From: an uncultured Caryophanales bacterium
GTDB taxonomy: Bacteria; Bacillota_I; Bacilli_A; RFN20; CAG-826
Length of the DNA: 29,004 nucleotides
Direction of reading: 5' to 3'
Assembly: GCA_937902735.1 (NCBI GenBank)
Contig: CALELS010000010.1
Coordinates: 1 to 29,004, forward strand
This document shows positions 1 to 6,572 of this stretch, piece after piece (the stretch's first letter is position 1; each line of letters opens with the position of its first letter). A program made the position numbers and the translations under genes. Below the pieces are notes generated by a model. It saw nothing but the letters and a program-made list of their open reading frames with translations. It searched no databases and had not been told where the DNA came from.

Positions 1-70
1 GTTGTTTTTGTCATGCATGAAATATATGCTTGATTTCTGTTATCTAATTTTATTTAAGGAGATGAGTAAC

Positions 71-2422
71 ATGAACACACATTTTAGAATCATTGCGGGG
101 TTAAGTCTTTTGTCGTTATTACTCACCGGATGTGGCACCACTAATGAAGGGGGTTCTTCTGTTGGAGGAGGAACTAATCCACCCGTCACTGATAATTCCT
201 ATACAATAACTTGGAAGAACTACGATGGAAGCACTCTAGAGACAGACACAAATGTCAAAGAAGGCACTATCCCAACTTATGATGGAGCTGCTCCAACGAG
301 ACCGAATGATTCTGAATATGTATACACATGGACTGGTGGTTGGGACCCTGAAGTCGCTCCTGCAACAGCAAATCAAACATATACGGCCACTTATTCGTAT
401 GAAAAGATAAAGATCGAATATACCATCAACTTTGATTTGAATGGAGGAACATCAGAATCTTATACAGGTTCCAAAACCGTGGAAGTCTTCTCAAAAAGCA
501 TATTTTTCTTCGATTGTGTAAAAGAAGGCTGGAACTTCAGAGGCTGGTCATATCAAGGAACAAAAATCTTTGATGAAAAAGGTAACCAATTAGCAAACCC
601 TACCTTAGCGAAAAACATGACATTTGTAGCTATGTACGCTCAAACCGCTAAGATGACAATAGTTACCAATTTAGAAGGGGCTGGCACAATAACGGGTGAA
701 GGCGAATACCCATACAACACCTATGTTGATGTATCTGCCTATGCAAAGCAAGGATACGTTTTTATCGGATGGTATTTTGAAAACACTCTTCTTTCTAACA
801 CAGAAGATTATAAATATATGATGTGGAGTGAGGATGTCACTCTTGAAGCAAGATTCAAACTTGATTCCTTTTTGATGAATATCCACACAAATAATTCAAA
901 TTATGGTCTCGTTTTATTAAAAACAACACTCAACAATAATTACCTTAATCAATACGAAGAGTATCGTGACTATACTACTGATGTCACAATCGCAGCATAT
1001 TCCAAAACCGATGTCCGTTTTTTAGGCTGGTATGATATAGACAATAAATTAGTGGAAACGAATGCTGTTTATAATTTCGTGATGCCAAATTATGACTACA
1101 CACTAGAGGCAAAATGGAACTATTTCACTATTTCATATAATCTCAACGGTGGATCTAATGATTCCAATAATCCAACGAGTTATACAATGGATTCTAATAG
1201 TTTGACATTAAGAAATCCAACAAGAACTGGATACGATTTTTTAGGATGGCAATACAAAGGCAATTATGTCTCTGAGGTTAATCCATCTTGGATTGAAAAC
1301 ATCACTTTGAATGCAATCTGGAAAGCGGCTAGAAACAATTTAATGGTCACTAGCGAAGATACTTCTAAAGGTACAGTAGCCATTACATCTGGTAGCGGTT
1401 ATTCAGATGAATCAATCACTGTTGTTGCGACTCCAATTGGAGATTGTGTGTTCAAAGGATGGTACCATAATGATACTAAAGTCAGTAATGATGCAATATA
1501 TACATTCACAATGCCGACTAATGATTATTCATTAGTGGCTCACTTCTTTGCTAATGCAGAAGAAGCAGAAGAAATATGGAACATCACTCATGCTGCTATC
1601 CCAACTTTGTCAGAAGATGGCAAAACAATCACATATGGTTTATATCCTCAAACAAATGTTAACGATGAAACCTTAATTTCCGCGTTAAATGAATTATCCA
1701 CTCCAGAATCAAATGGCTGGTATCTATATAATGATGAATATTACGCAAAAGTAAGTGCAACTCCATATGATTCAAGTTATAAATTTAATAATGGCACAAC
1801 CATCGAAAGAGGAACTACATATTGGTTTAAATGCGAACCAATCGTTTGGGACGTATTAAGCAATAATGATGGAGAATATTACATCCTCTCCAGCGTCTTA
1901 TTGGATGCTCATTGCTACTATAGTTCATCATCAAGCAGAACCATCGATGGAAAGACAGTCTACGCCAACAATTACGAATACAGCGATATCCGCACATGGC
2001 TCAATGGCGATTTCTATAATTCAGCATTTGCCTTAAATAATTCCTATATCCAAACAACAACTGTCGATAATAGTGCGGCCACGACAAACTCAACAAGCAA
2101 TTCCTATGCCTCTAATAACACTCAAGATAAAGTGTTCTTGCCAAGCTATAAGGATTACATTAACTCCAGTTATGGATTCTCAACTTCTACTGGTTCAACC
2201 GCGACCAGATACTGCAAGACAACTGACTGGGCTAGAGCAAGAGGTGCTTGGTACAGTACTAATTCTTCATACCTATATAATGGCTATTATTGGACTCGTT
2301 CTCCTTACAGCGGCGGCTCCGTCGACGCGTGGTATGTTTACATTGACGGTTACCTCGACGGCTACGGCGTCAGCGGCACGAACCTCAGTGTGCGCCCCAG
2401 CCTTTCTGTCAAGATTGCGTAG
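71..2422 (+). CDS. DGR variable lipoprotein: InlB-type repeats plus DUF6273/C-type-lectin-like tip
   Basis: Surface lipoprotein and target of the adjacent retroelement. The start at 71 follows AGGAG at 57-61 with 9 nt spacing; the open frame extends upstream but lacks an RBS. The N-terminus is a lipoprotein signal with lipobox LLTGC. Residues about 40-500 hold several InlB_B/Listeria-Bacteroides-type repeats (recurring GY.F.GW and Y.LNGG patterns), probably a stalk. The last 270 or so residues resemble DUF6273 (GLYPQ near the start, ending YWTRSPYSGG...SVRPSLSVKIA), a family I know as a formylglycine-enzyme/C-type-lectin-like fold used by DGR variable proteins. Codons 743-779 of 783 are the VR. 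The variable positions are rich in Tyr, Gly, Asp and Ser, as expected for a binding surface. The ligand is unknown. Fold assignment is from family resemblance; the DGR relation is seen directly. Confidence 0.93.
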   Translation: MNTHFRIIAGLSLLSLLLTGCGTTNEGGSSVGGGTNPPVTDNSYTITWKNYDGSTLETDTNVKEGTIPTYDGAAPTRPNDSEYVYTWTGGWDPEVAPATANQTYTATYSYEKIKIEYTINFDLNGGTSESYTGSKTVEVFSKSIFFFDCVKEGWNFRGWSYQGTKIFDEKGNQLANPTLAKNMTFVAMYAQTAKMTIVTNLEGAGTITGEGEYPYNTYVDVSAYAKQGYVFIGWYFENTLLSNTEDYKYMMWSEDVTLEARFKLDSFLMNIHTNNSNYGLVLLKTTLNNNYLNQYEEYRDYTTDVTIAAYSKTDVRFLGWYDIDNKLVETNAVYNFVMPNYDYTLEAKWNYFTISYNLNGGSNDSNNPTSYTMDSNSLTLRNPTRTGYDFLGWQYKGNYVSEVNPSWIENITLNAIWKAARNNLMVTSEDTSKGTVAITSGSGYSDESITVVATPIGDCVFKGWYHNDTKVSNDAIYTFTMPTNDYSLVAHFFANAEEAEEIWNITHAAIPTLSEDGKTITYGLYPQTNVNDETLISALNELSTPESNGWYLYNDEYYAKVSATPYDSSYKFNNGTTIERGTTYWFKCEPIVWDVLSNNDGEYYILSSVLLDAHCYYSSSSSRTIDGKTVYANNYEYSDIRTWLNGDFYNSAFALNNSYIQTTTVDNSAATTNSTSNSYASNNTQDKVFLPSYKDYINSSYGFSTSTGSTATRYCKTTDWARARGAWYSTNSSYLYNGYYWTRSPYSGGSVDAWYVYIDGYLDGYGVSGTNLSVRPSLSVKIA
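2296..2407 (+). repeat. DGR variable repeat (VR)
   Basis: This 112-bp segment at the 3' end of the lipoprotein gene aligns without gaps to the template repeat at 2934-3045 (offset 638). I count 24 mismatches, 22 at positions where the TR has A (A to G, T or C). The other two are a silent C-to-T (VR 2338/TR 2976) and C versus G at 2401/3039 in the 3' invariant segment. Fifteen of 16 TR Asn codons are changed, to Tyr, Gly, Asp, Val, Ile, Ser or Leu, and one GAC became GGC. No stop codon is produced. Homology ends abruptly at both sides. Confidence 0.97.
2387..2407 (+). other. IMH-like initiation of mutagenic homing segment
   Basis: The 3' end of the VR is GC-rich and nearly identical to the TR: 14 bases AGTGTGCGCCCCAG, then one difference (C here, G in the TR), then CTTTCT. 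In characterised DGRs the 3' VR end carries the IMH, which differs slightly from the IMH* of the TR and sets the direction of retrohoming. The position and the single non-adenine difference fit that role. Function is inferred from position. Confidence 0.7.
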
Positions 2423-2450
2423 TTCACGGAGCGATAATCAAAGAATCAAA

Positions 2451-2485
2451 TCACCGCCTCTCATCAAAATCAGAAGAGGCGGTGA
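2451..2485 (+). other. Hairpin downstream of VR
   Basis: A perfect 11-bp inverted repeat (TCACCGCCTCT at 2451-2461 and AGAGGCGGTGA at 2475-2485) with a 13-nt loop lies 43 nt after the VR. DGR targets often carry a hairpin/cruciform just downstream of the IMH that raises homing efficiency. This one is farther away than the phage BPP-1 example. There is no T-run on the + strand, so a simple terminator is less likely. The right arm also lies 9 nt before the avd start and could modulate its translation. Confidence 0.6.
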
Positions 2486-2494
2486 AAAGCAAAT

Positions 2495-2889
2495 ATGAAG
2501 CAGAGATTGAATGAAAAAGATGAAAGAAAAGAAAGCGAATTATTAGTCTTTATTAAAGCGAAAGATTTGTCTTCCTACATCTTACTAATAAGTGGCAAAT
2601 CCCCTGTAAAATACCGATATTCATTACTCAATCCTCTCATTAATGAATCGTTAGAGATAATCCAATTATTGTATGAAGCCAATGAGCTTGATATCAGAAA
2701 TAAAAGGAGACTCGAATTAATTAGGAGAGCCAAGGCCAAATTAAAACGATTGACTTTTTGGCCTCCTTAGCCAAAGATGCATCTTGCTTCACAATTCATC
2801 AGCATGATGTGATTTTGGAGAAAATCGGCGTATGTTCAAAGTATCTTCAAGGGTACTATAATTCTTGCAAGAAGACTTTAGACATATAG
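2495..2889 (+). pseudogene. avd: avd-like DGR accessory protein, split by a frameshift
   Basis: Accessory variability determinant, a small basic helical protein that in known DGRs forms a pentameric barrel binding the reverse transcriptase and template RNA. The first frame (2495-2770) gives 91 residues with the Avd/four-helix pattern KSPVKYRYSLLNPLIN...IIQLLYEANELD and ends LTFWPP-stop. The -1 frame from about 2746 continues a typical Avd tail (IDFLASLAKDASCF, IHQHDVILEKIGVCSKYLQG, YYNSCKKTLDI) to TAG at 2887-2889. Joining them gives about 130 residues, the usual Avd length. The break lies at AAATTAAAACG near 2738-2748; one missing base, for example a fifth A, would repair it. Possible causes: assembly error, recent inactivation or -1 frameshifting. 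I see no classic slippery heptamer. Avd identity is from sequence pattern and cassette position. Confidence 0.82.
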
Positions 2890-2933
2890 GAATTCGTTAT
2901 AAGGTGTGCGTCTGACTTTTTGAGGGGTGATGG

Positions 2934-3045
2934 TCGTTCTCCTAACAGCGACAACTCCAACAACGCGTGGAATGTCAACAATGACGGTAACCTCAACAAC
3001 AACAACGTCAACAACACGAACAACAGTGTGCGCCCCAGGCTTTCT
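2934..3045 (+). repeat. DGR template repeat (TR)
   Basis: Non-coding donor copy of the VR, between avd and the reverse transcriptase. It is dense in AAC/AAT triplets: 16 Asn codons in the register of the VR and 38 adenines over 112 bp. AAC is the typical DGR codon, because changing its two adenines gives many residues and no stop. The read-through of the TR in the VR register ends at TAA 3046-3048 just after the homology. The TR would be transcribed, then reverse transcribed with errors at adenines, and the cDNA moved into 2296-2407. Confidence 0.97.
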
Positions 3046-3218
3046 TAAAAGGAATATGAGAAATGTTCCAGTAAAGCGTTAATTAATCGCGTGGTTAATT
3101 TTAAAGAAAGGGAACGAACATCCTAATTGCATCATTAGATGCGATGAATCTACCACAGGTGAGATGGACTACATTAATAAGATGCATTTCATTTCTACGA
3201 TCCTTGTGGTTTTCTTTC
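3046..3218 (+). ncRNA. DGR template-RNA spacer between TR and RT start
   Basis: A 173-nt stretch with no convincing gene. In studied DGRs, the RNA just 3' of the TR is needed for Avd/RT binding and cDNA priming. Possible structures: AATTAA 3081-3086 with TTAATT 3095-3100, and GCATC 3129-3133 with GATGC 3138-3142 (extendable by weak pairs). A GAAAGGGAACGAAC stretch lies near 3106-3119. The role is inferred from cassette layout only. Confidence 0.45.
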
Positions 3219-4226
3219 ATGGCTTATAAAGACATATTTACCTTTGAAAACTTGATTAAAGCACACAAGAATGTGAGAAGAAGTAAACTTCATAAAAAAG
3301 AAATCGTGGAATTTGAACTCAATAAATCCTATGAGCTTTATAAGTTATACGAGGAACTGAATAAGAAAACATACCAGATATCACCGTATAGAACTTTTTA
3401 TATTTATGAACCTAAAAAACGAAGGGTGGATGCCACTCCATATCGTGATAGGGTGGTGCAGAACTGCTTTGTTGATAATTATCTATTTCCATTATTAGAA
3501 AATAGATTAATATACGATAATGCGGCGTGTAGAAAGAACAAAGGAACTGATTTTGCTAGGAATAGATTGAAGTCGTTTCTATTAGATGCCTATAAGAAAT
3601 ATGGACTAAATTTTTATGTTCTGACTTTTGACATCCATCATTATTTTGAATCGATAAACCATGATGTAGTTAAAACCAAATTGCTAAAAGCTATCAAAGA
3701 TAAAGAAGCATATGAATTCGTTATAATGGTAATAGATTCATTTAGCAAAGACGCAAATATAGGAGTGCCATTAGGCAACCAAACCAGCCAGTGCTTTGCT
3801 TTATATTATTTAGATAATTTCGACAGAATCATCAAAGAAAAATATCGTATTAAATATTATTCAAGATATATGGATGACGGTGTCATCATCTCAAACGATA
3901 AAAACCTATTAATAAAATTAAATGAAGAATTAAAAGAATCAATTCATGATTTAAAGCTAGAATTTAACGACGATAAAAACATGATGTTTCCTATAAAGCA
4001 AGGCATAACGTATCTTGGATTCACCTACCATTTGACGGCTACGGGTAAAATCATTGTCAAAATGGCCAGAAAGAAAAAGAAAAGACTAATTAGGCATTTA
4101 AATCATCATGAGTTAAAAGAAGAATCGCTAGTGTCGTATAGGAACTATCTTGAGAAAAGATCTGACAACAAAGAGATGATCAAAAGACTCAACAATAGAA
4201 TAAAACCGCCAAAAACGCACTTTTAA
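3219..4226 (+). CDS. DGR reverse transcriptase
   Basis: RNA-dependent DNA polymerase that copies the TR transcript with adenine-directed errors. With Met at 3219 (MAYKDIFTFENLIKAHKN) it has 335 residues, normal for DGR RTs. The frame is open back to ATG 3144, but that extension (MNLPQVRWTTLIRC...) looks unrelated to RTs and would reach into the spacer RNA. Motifs: TFDIHHYFESINHD near residues 136-149 (first catalytic Asp 138), IGVPLGNQTSQ near 181-191, and YMDD at 217-220. The SQ ending of the G-x-x-x-S-Q motif marks DGR RTs, as against QGxxxSP in group II intron and retron RTs. The C-terminus is very basic (KMARKKKKRLIRHLNHH). No maturase or endonuclease domain follows. No clear Shine-Dalgarno site precedes 3219. 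Confidence 0.95.
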   Translation: MAYKDIFTFENLIKAHKNVRRSKLHKKEIVEFELNKSYELYKLYEELNKKTYQISPYRTFYIYEPKKRRVDATPYRDRVVQNCFVDNYLFPLLENRLIYDNAACRKNKGTDFARNRLKSFLLDAYKKYGLNFYVLTFDIHHYFESINHDVVKTKLLKAIKDKEAYEFVIMVIDSFSKDANIGVPLGNQTSQCFALYYLDNFDRIIKEKYRIKYYSRYMDDGVIISNDKNLLIKLNEELKESIHDLKLEFNDDKNMMFPIKQGITYLGFTYHLTATGKIIVKMARKKKKRLIRHLNHHELKEESLVSYRNYLEKRSDNKEMIKRLNNRIKPPKTHF

Positions 4227-4250
4227 ATCACAATTTATTTTATTTGTCAA

Positions 4251-4300
4251 GGCATTTAAGGCGTACAAAATATAGAAAATTTGGCATTTAAGGCGTACAA
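4251..4300 (+). repeat. Pair of 18-bp direct repeats
   Basis: GGCATTTAAGGCGTACAA occurs at 4251-4268 and again at 4283-4300, 32 bp start to start, 25 bp after the RT stop. The origin is unknown. They could be an element boundary, binding sites or remnants of a tandem duplication. Confidence 0.75.
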
Positions 4301-4321
4301 TAAGGACATATGAATGAAATT

Positions 4322-4350
4322 GGCAGTAAAACAAAACTGCCTTTTTATTT
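4322..4350 (+). terminator. Rho-independent terminator after the DGR cassette
   Basis: Stem GGCAGT 4322-4327 with ACTGCC 4336-4341, 8-nt A-rich loop, then TTTTTATTT. It closes the DGR transcription unit. Confidence 0.85.
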
Positions 4351-4370
4351 ATAAAAAGAATAAGTATTAT

Positions 4371-4417
4371 ATTTCGCAAAATTAAAAATTGCTTAAAAAT
4401 GCGAAACGTAATATAAT
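4371..4417 (+). promoter_or_regulatory. Promoter with inverted-repeat operator candidate for the ATPase gene
   Basis: TTGCTT at 4389-4394, 17 bp, TATAAT at 4412-4417: a good sigma-A-type promoter 18 nt before the ATPase start. Inverted repeats TTTCGCA (4372-4378) and TGCGAAA (4400-4406) flank the -35 box, with further partial symmetry (TATTATA versus TAATATA). A repressor site is possible. Confidence 0.65.
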
Positions 4418-4435
4418 GTAGTCGAGGATAAAACA

Positions 4436-5629
4436 ATGAAGCTTATTAAGAGACCTTATTACCTGGAAAACTTAATTAATGTTAAGGACGTTCCTGACAT
4501 CAAAATTATTACTGGTATTAGGAGAAGTGGAAAGTCAAAACTTCTTGATGCTTTTTATGATTATTTAATAGCCGACAACGAACAAAAAAATGTCATTCGT
4601 ATAAAACTTAATCTTAAAAAATTTGAAACTCTATTAAAACCAGATAAGTTATATGACTATGTAGACAAAGCATTCGTTGCAGGTGTTTCTAACTATTTAA
4701 TAATTGATGAAATACAAGAATGTGTTGGCTTTGAAAGAGTAATTAATAGTTTATATGAAGAAGAAAGATTTGATATCTATCTTTCTGGCTCTAACGCTTT
4801 TATGTTATCGAGCGATTTAGCAACATTGTTTGGCGGCCGATATTTTGATTTAAAAATGTACCCATTCTCTTTTAGAGAATTTAACATTTATTACAATAAT
4901 AAAAATCCAATTGATTCTTTTGATGAATATGTCATTAAAGGTGGTATGGCTGGTTCCTATCTTTATAGAAATCAAAACGATGCATATCAATATATTAATG
5001 GCATCTATAAAAAAACAATTAGTAAAGACATTGTAAAAAGATTTAAAGTTGAGAATGAACCTTTGCTGTTAATGATTGCAGATTATCTAATGGATAATGT
5101 TGGAAACAAAACTTCTATAAGAAACGTTGCTAATTCATTGACGTCCAACTCTTACAAAACAAATGATAAGACTGTTGGCTCTTATATAGATTATCTATGT
5201 AAATCATTCTTGTTTTATCCGTTTATTCGATATGACATAACAGGAAACAAATATTTAGAATCTTATAAAAAATATTATTTAGCTGATCTATCTTTCAGAA
5301 TTGCAAATATTGGCACAAAAAACGTCGATTACGGAAGGTTCTATGAGAATATAGTTGCTATTGAGTTGCTTAGAAGAGGATATGAAGTTTATGTTGGAGT
5401 GCTTTACGAGAAAGAAATTGATTTTGTGGCTATGAAAGGCGGCTATAAATATTACATTCAAGTTAGTGATGATATTTCCAGAGAAGAGATTTTTAAAAGA
5501 GAAGTAACTCCTCTTCTTTCCATAAAAGATGCTTATCCAAAAATGGTTATTGCTAGAACAAAACATCCAGAGAGTCAATATGAAGGCATCAGAATCATTG
5601 ATATCGGTGAATGGCTAGAAAAACAATAA
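4436..5629 (+). CDS. AAA_14/DUF4143-type ATPase
   Basis: ATP-binding protein of 397 residues. Walker A is GIRRSGKS at 27-34, Walker B YLIIDEIQ around 87-94, followed by LSGSNA (116-121) and FGGRY (132-136). The C-terminal third carries the DUF4143 pattern (YENIVAIELLRRGYEVYVG, then EIDFVAMKGGYKYYIQVS), like a PD-(D/E)xK nuclease fold but with Gln where the catalytic Glu would be, so nuclease activity is doubtful. GAGG at 4424-4427 is the RBS. Function of the family is not settled; such genes are often multicopy and horizontally spread in gut bacteria. A decayed fragment of a relative lies just downstream. It stands alone between two terminators. Confidence 0.88.
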   Translation: MKLIKRPYYLENLINVKDVPDIKIITGIRRSGKSKLLDAFYDYLIADNEQKNVIRIKLNLKKFETLLKPDKLYDYVDKAFVAGVSNYLIIDEIQECVGFERVINSLYEEERFDIYLSGSNAFMLSSDLATLFGGRYFDLKMYPFSFREFNIYYNNKNPIDSFDEYVIKGGMAGSYLYRNQNDAYQYINGIYKKTISKDIVKRFKVENEPLLLMIADYLMDNVGNKTSIRNVANSLTSNSYKTNDKTVGSYIDYLCKSFLFYPFIRYDITGNKYLESYKKYYLADLSFRIANIGTKNVDYGRFYENIVAIELLRRGYEVYVGVLYEKEIDFVAMKGGYKYYIQVSDDISREEIFKREVTPLLSIKDAYPKMVIARTKHPESQYEGIRIIDIGEWLEKQ

Positions 5630-5726
5630 AAAATTGAACTTTATAAAGATCAACCATACATTGGTAGTGTAGGGAATTATAAAATCGATGCATTGGTCGT
5701 GTAGGCAAAAGACAAAGGAAATAATT

Positions 5727-5752
5727 AGAACCATTTACTGGTTCTTTTTTAA
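5727..5752 (+). terminator. Rho-independent terminator
   Basis: Stem AGAACCA 5727-5733 with TGGTTCT 5739-5745, 5-nt loop, then TTTTT. It ends the ATPase transcript. The 97 nt between the ATPase stop and this stem hold only a short open stretch with no start codon. Confidence 0.85.
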
Positions 5753-5792
5753 TTGTATATGGGAAATGGATTTTTGAACATTTGTTTGTAAG

Positions 5793-5816
5793 CTATAACG
5801 TTATAGTGCACTATAA
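5793..5816. other. Overlapping palindromes in a gene-free gap
   Basis: CTATAACGTTATAG (5793-5806) and TTATAGTGCACTATAA (5801-5816) are perfect palindromes sharing six bases. They lie in the 416-bp stretch 5630-6045 that has no intact gene. They may be a regulator site or a cruciform-type remnant of a mobile element. Confidence 0.5.
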
Positions 5817-5904
5817 AAATGTAGGCCTCATTTAGCCTTAGGTTTAAATCCTTAAAGAGATGAACATTAAAGGTGAGGGAAAGCAATTTCTCTCTTTTCT
5901 TTTG

Positions 5905-6003
5905 AAGGGGTATCACGATATTAAAAGACAATAAAACTATGTTGATTACAATAGATCAGCAGAGCCAATATGAAGGCATCAGAATCATTGATATTTGCGA
6001 ATA
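5905..6003 (+). pseudogene. 3' remnant of a second AAA_14/DUF4143 ATPase
   Basis: 5961-6009 matches the 3' end of the intact ATPase gene (5571-5619) at 44 of 49 bases by my alignment. The frame reads ILKDNKTMLITIDQQ then SQYEGIRIIDICE-stop, against PLLSIKDAYPKMVIA...SQYEGIRIIDIGEWL in the intact protein. The intact Trp codon TGG is TAG here. The MLITID stretch is closer to other family members than to its neighbour, so this looks like a decayed paralogue that shared or converted its tail. No start or upstream domain is recognisable. Confidence 0.7.
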
Positions 6004-6045
6004 GCTAGATAATATAATAATAGGATATTACACAACAAGGTTTTT

Positions 6046-6516
6046 ATGACTAAAACAACATTTAACAATTTAATAGAACTTGAATATAACGAATCATTCA
6101 AACAATTATCAGATGAAGAAAATAACCAATATTTCACAGGTAATCTTTTGCGTTTAAGTTTCCATAATAAAGATAAACATATTTTATTGTCCCTTGCTAA
6201 AAGCAAAAACTCTTTCTTCAACCTATTTGTAAGTGTTGCAGCAGCACTAGTGGATGCCTCAAATAATCTTGAGAATACTTTAAAAAACTATGAACGTCTT
6301 GATGAATATGAATCCAAAATTTTCAATCAAGACTCTATCACTGAATGTTTTTCATATGATGCAAGTAATATGAACGTTAAACAATATGGTGAATTAACAG
6401 TTTTTAAAATCAAAAATTCATTCTATACAGTTTATTGCTTATCTAGATTCGAAGATAACAAAGAAGCAAAAAAGATATTCAAACAATTCAAAGATTCATT
6501 TAAACCACTTTCTTGA
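6046..6516 (+). CDS. Hypothetical protein, 156 aa
   Basis: Not recognised. A soluble-looking protein with no signal peptide or clear membrane span, begun at ATG 6046 (MTKTTFNNLIELEYNE) after a weak AAGG. It alternates charged and hydrophobic segments: FTGNLLRLSFHNKDKHILL, a mixed helix VAAALVDASNNLENTLKNY, then strands FKIKNSFYTVYCLSRFE and a C-terminal helix AKKIFKQFKDSF. That layout recalls DcrB/PsbP-like small domains, but this is only an impression. It ends with TGA, evidence that TGA is a stop in this genome. It lies 56 bp before the large Ig-repeat gene and may be co-transcribed with it. Confidence 0.7.
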   Translation: MTKTTFNNLIELEYNESFKQLSDEENNQYFTGNLLRLSFHNKDKHILLSLAKSKNSFFNLFVSVAAALVDASNNLENTLKNYERLDEYESKIFNQDSITECFSYDASNMNVKQYGELTVFKIKNSFYTVYCLSRFEDNKEAKKIFKQFKDSFKPLS

Positions 6517-6572
6517 GAATGAGTTTATTTATTATTTCCTATTATATATAATAATTATGGTTTTGTTTCCTT

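Noticed and set aside
2073..2498. Open frame of 141 codons across the VR in another frame
   Set aside because: It overlaps the well-supported lipoprotein gene, has no RBS and a composition typical of a shadow frame.
2934..3045. AAC-rich repeat as CRISPR or simple repeat
   Set aside because: It aligns as a whole to the 3' end of the lipoprotein gene with adenine-specific changes; there is no repeat-spacer pattern.
3144..3218. Upstream extension of the RT gene to ATG 3144
   Set aside because: The added peptide has no RT likeness and lies in the expected template-RNA spacer; Met 3219 matches the usual start of DGR RTs.
3219..4226. RT of a group II intron or retron
   Set aside because: No intron RNA domains, maturase or msr/msd are seen; the SQ motif, the TR/VR pair and avd fit a DGR.
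5636..5704. Short open stretch reading YIGSVGNYKIDALVV-stop
   Set aside because: It looks protein-like, but has no start codon or RBS and I could not assign a family; it may be a gene remnant.
6514..6516. Recoding of TGA as tryptophan (Mycoplasma-type code)
   Set aside because: Long genes run without internal TGA, Trp is encoded by TGG, and TGA ends the 156-aa gene.
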